Source: JACKOB01 sp024234575 (lineage in GTDB: Bacteria; Pseudomonadota; Gammaproteobacteria; Pseudomonadales; Oleiphilaceae). Taken from it: a stretch of DNA of 64,000 nt. The notes beneath the pieces are model-generated. The model saw nothing but the letters and a program-made list of their open reading frames with translations. It was not told the DNA's origin and ran no database searches. A program made the position numbers and the translations under genes. The stretch's first letter is position 1. Each line of letters opens with the position of its first letter. Positions 62,462 through 64,000 of the stretch are shown here, piece after piece. The DNA lies in contig JBPJFZ010000006.1 in NCBI GenBank assembly GCA_051208035.1, positions 124,001 through 188,000 of the forward strand, read 5' to 3'.

Positions 62462-64000
62462 CTACGCGTAATAATCGACCAGATTAACCGGTCCTAGGCG
62501 CATGCTTTGAGTGACCAGCTTGTCAGCATCAACCTGCCCCTGCTCTTCATCATTTTGCTTGCCGACCATAGTCGCTTGTTCTCCACTCTCTTTGGATTGT
62601 CTTTCCTGCTGCGCAGACTGATCTGACACATCCAGCTGCCCTAAACCAACCCCGGAACTCTCCATCATGTCTCGCAAACGATGACCATTTAGTTCAAGCA
62701 GGTCACGCACGGAAGCATGCTGGCTGTTCATGACAATATTTGCCTGATCATTCTGCATGTGAATTTTAATTTCAATCGGCCCTAAATCAGCGGGATTAAG
62801 ATGTATTTCCGCAAACTGGATCTTTTGATTCGCTAGCCAGGAGACCTTGCTTGAAAAATCTTCTCCCCACTGCGCATTATTCATCGGCGTCGGCAAAGAA
62901 GTGGTGTAGGTGCGCAAACCGGGAACCTCACGCAACTGACTCATCGACACCCGTCCATCAACCGGTGACTGCGTAATCCTGGCATCCACGCCTTCTAACT
63001 GCTGCGATAGCAAAGCACCAAACTTCTCTGCGCCAGCGCCGCGGTCTGCAAGAGCTGCTTGCTTCAGGGCGGCGTTTTCCATCCCTCTCATCAACAACGC
63101 ATTCTTTCCTGACTGATCACCTTTGTTTCCCGTTGATGCATCGGACTCGCCATCCGCTGCCATCGATGCATTCGCTGCAGCCCCATTGGCCGCAAAAGAT
63201 TTCATCTCCAAATGAGCAGGCCGCGTCGGCTTAAAATCGTCCTCGATAAACTCACCGGCATCTGCCAGTGCGCTTGCCTGCGGCGCAGGAGCAACGGCGG
63301 CAACCGCAACCTCGCCTTGCGTGATATCAGAAGGCTTGCCAGATTCAGCAGTATCTTCCTCTACTTCCTGAACCTGAACATCAGCCCCAATCTCAGCCTG
63401 TTTTCCGTCATCTTTCGTATTGATCGTCACTAGATCTGCCAGCTCGCTTTTAGCAGGCACTTCATCACCAAGTACTTCAGTCTTTTCGGTCAAGTCCGCC
63501 GATGCAACTTGCCCAGCGTCTTCCTGTGGCATCAACACAGCGGCAATCTGGGACTGAGTAACGCCTTCCACCGGCAAAGTTTCGCCGTCTAACTCAACCG
63601 AAGCGGACAGCACTTCACCACCATTCATTTCATCAGTCAGATTGTTGTCAGCGATACTATCACTGACCACCACTGAAATATCTAACTGGGCAGTATGCGC
63701 TTCAGACATCAACTCCTGCTCTGAAGTAACAGCCTGTTGCGCGGGTAAACCAGCATCCGCCGATACATCCTCATCAGCAACCTCTTCCCCATTAACTTCT
63801 TCTCCTCGGCTTGCCGACGGCTTACCGTTTTCTACAGTGCCAGAACGGGAAACTTCTTCGCGTTGGAACTGTTGATCTCGACGATCCACTGTCGCATCAG
63901 CGCGCTCACGAGCCTGTCGTCCCTCATGCTTAATAGGCCTCTCCGTAACATCGGTACGCGATTTACCTGCCGCAGACTCAGTCTCTACCCGCTCTCTGCG
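62462..64000 (-). CDS. fliK: Flagellar hook-length control protein FliK (3' part; 5' end outside window)
   Basis: The frame is open to the right window edge, so at least 512 residues are present and the start lies beyond 64000. Most of it is acidic low-complexity sequence, as in FliK rulers. The C-terminal Flg_hook domain is clear near residue 340 of the visible part: VSWLANQKIQFAEIHLNPAD, LGPIEIKIHMQNDQANIVM and SQHASVRDLLE. It measures hook length and contacts FlhB to switch export. A GTG at 63889 could be mistaken for its start, but the upstream frame has no stop. Confidence 0.92.
   Translation of the reverse strand, partial: RRERVETESAAGKSRTDVTERPIKHEGRQARERADATVDRRDQQFQREEVSRSGTVENGKPSASRGEEVNGEEVADEDVSADAGLPAQQAVTSEQELMSEAHTAQLDISVVVSDSIADNNLTDEMNGGEVLSASVELDGETLPVEGVTQSQIAAVLMPQEDAGQVASADLTEKTEVLGDEVPAKSELADLVTINTKDDGKQAEIGADVQVQEVEEDTAESGKPSDITQGEVAVAAVAPAPQASALADAGEFIEDDFKPTRPAHLEMKSFAANGAAANASMAADGESDASTGNKGDQSGKNALLMRGMENAALKQAALADRGAGAEKFGALLSQQLEGVDARITQSPVDGRVSMSQLREVPGLRTYTTSLPTPMNNAQWGEDFSSKVSWLANQKIQFAEIHLNPADLGPIEIKIHMQNDQANIVMNSQHASVRDLLELNGHRLRDMMESSGVGLGQLDVSDQSAQQERQSKESGEQATMVGKQNDEEQGQVDADKLVTQSMRLGPVNLVDYYA

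Noticed and set aside
63800..63889. GTG at 63889 as the fliK start
   Set aside because: The reading frame continues without a stop to the window edge, so the real start lies outside.

Overview
This window is chromosomal DNA of a motile, aerobic, probably marine gammaproteobacterium. That placement is inferred from gene order and protein similarity recalled from known families. The flagellar/chemotaxis order (fliK-fliLMNOPQR-flhB-flhA-flhF-fleN-fliA-cheYZAB-motCD-parC) is the Pseudomonas/Cellvibrio/Marinobacter type. The aa3-type oxidase cluster, the lipA/lifO pair and the TamAB pair also fit. I see no phage, IS element, integrase, CRISPR, tRNA or rRNA. It looks like core genome with a few accessory islands.

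Layout. 1-4112: the 5' part of a YhiN-type flavoprotein, a LysR regulator divergent from an azoreductase, and an SLC13-type transporter with TrkA-C domains. 4161-13100: a cytochrome c oxidase locus read on the minus strand as ctaC, ctaD, a 54-residue membrane protein, ctaG and ctaE, then SURF1, a Sco-like protein, ctaA and ctaB/cyoE, with a DUF2909 membrane protein facing the other way. 13625-16985: secreted lipase LipA, its foldase LifO and an alpha/beta hydrolase. 17251-23105: TamA and TamB. 23329-24375: AzlCD. 24383-29265: an orphan periplasmic binding protein, a 683-residue protein whose C-terminal half resembles cyanobacterial acyl-ACP reductase, and a divergent iron-type alcohol dehydrogenase. 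29345-33689: cupin, PhzF, a DUF4136 lipoprotein and a YgiQ radical-SAM protein. 33769-38118: an RND efflux pump and adaptor. 38257-40731: a DHH phosphoesterase and a solitary heme-copper-oxidase-like protein with an altered metal site. 40778-64000: a nearly unbroken minus-strand flagellar and chemotaxis block.

The flagellar block runs from hook-length control (FliK, cut by the window edge) through the C ring (FliM, FliN), the export gate (FliO-FliR, FlhB, FlhA), polar number/placement control (FlhF, FleN), sigma-28 (FliA), chemotaxis signalling (CheY, CheZ, CheA, CheB), a second stator (MotC, MotD) and a polar chemotaxis-array positioning module (ParC plus a CheW-domain protein with a very long coiled coil). 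Two good sigma-54 -24/-12 sites precede fliL and flhA, and one plausible sigma-28 site lies upstream of parC, matching the known polar-flagellum hierarchy.

The most interesting items are the two-part acyl-ACP-reductase-like protein beside an alcohol dehydrogenase; the orphan heme-copper oxidase homologue with Glu-His where His-His is expected; the 436-base motD-parC gap with a foldable element, a short ORF and a sigma-28 promoter; the 10-bp perfect stem between lipA and lifO; the NPDH autocleavage motif in FlhB; and the absence of a canonical CheW gene at the end of the chemotaxis operon.
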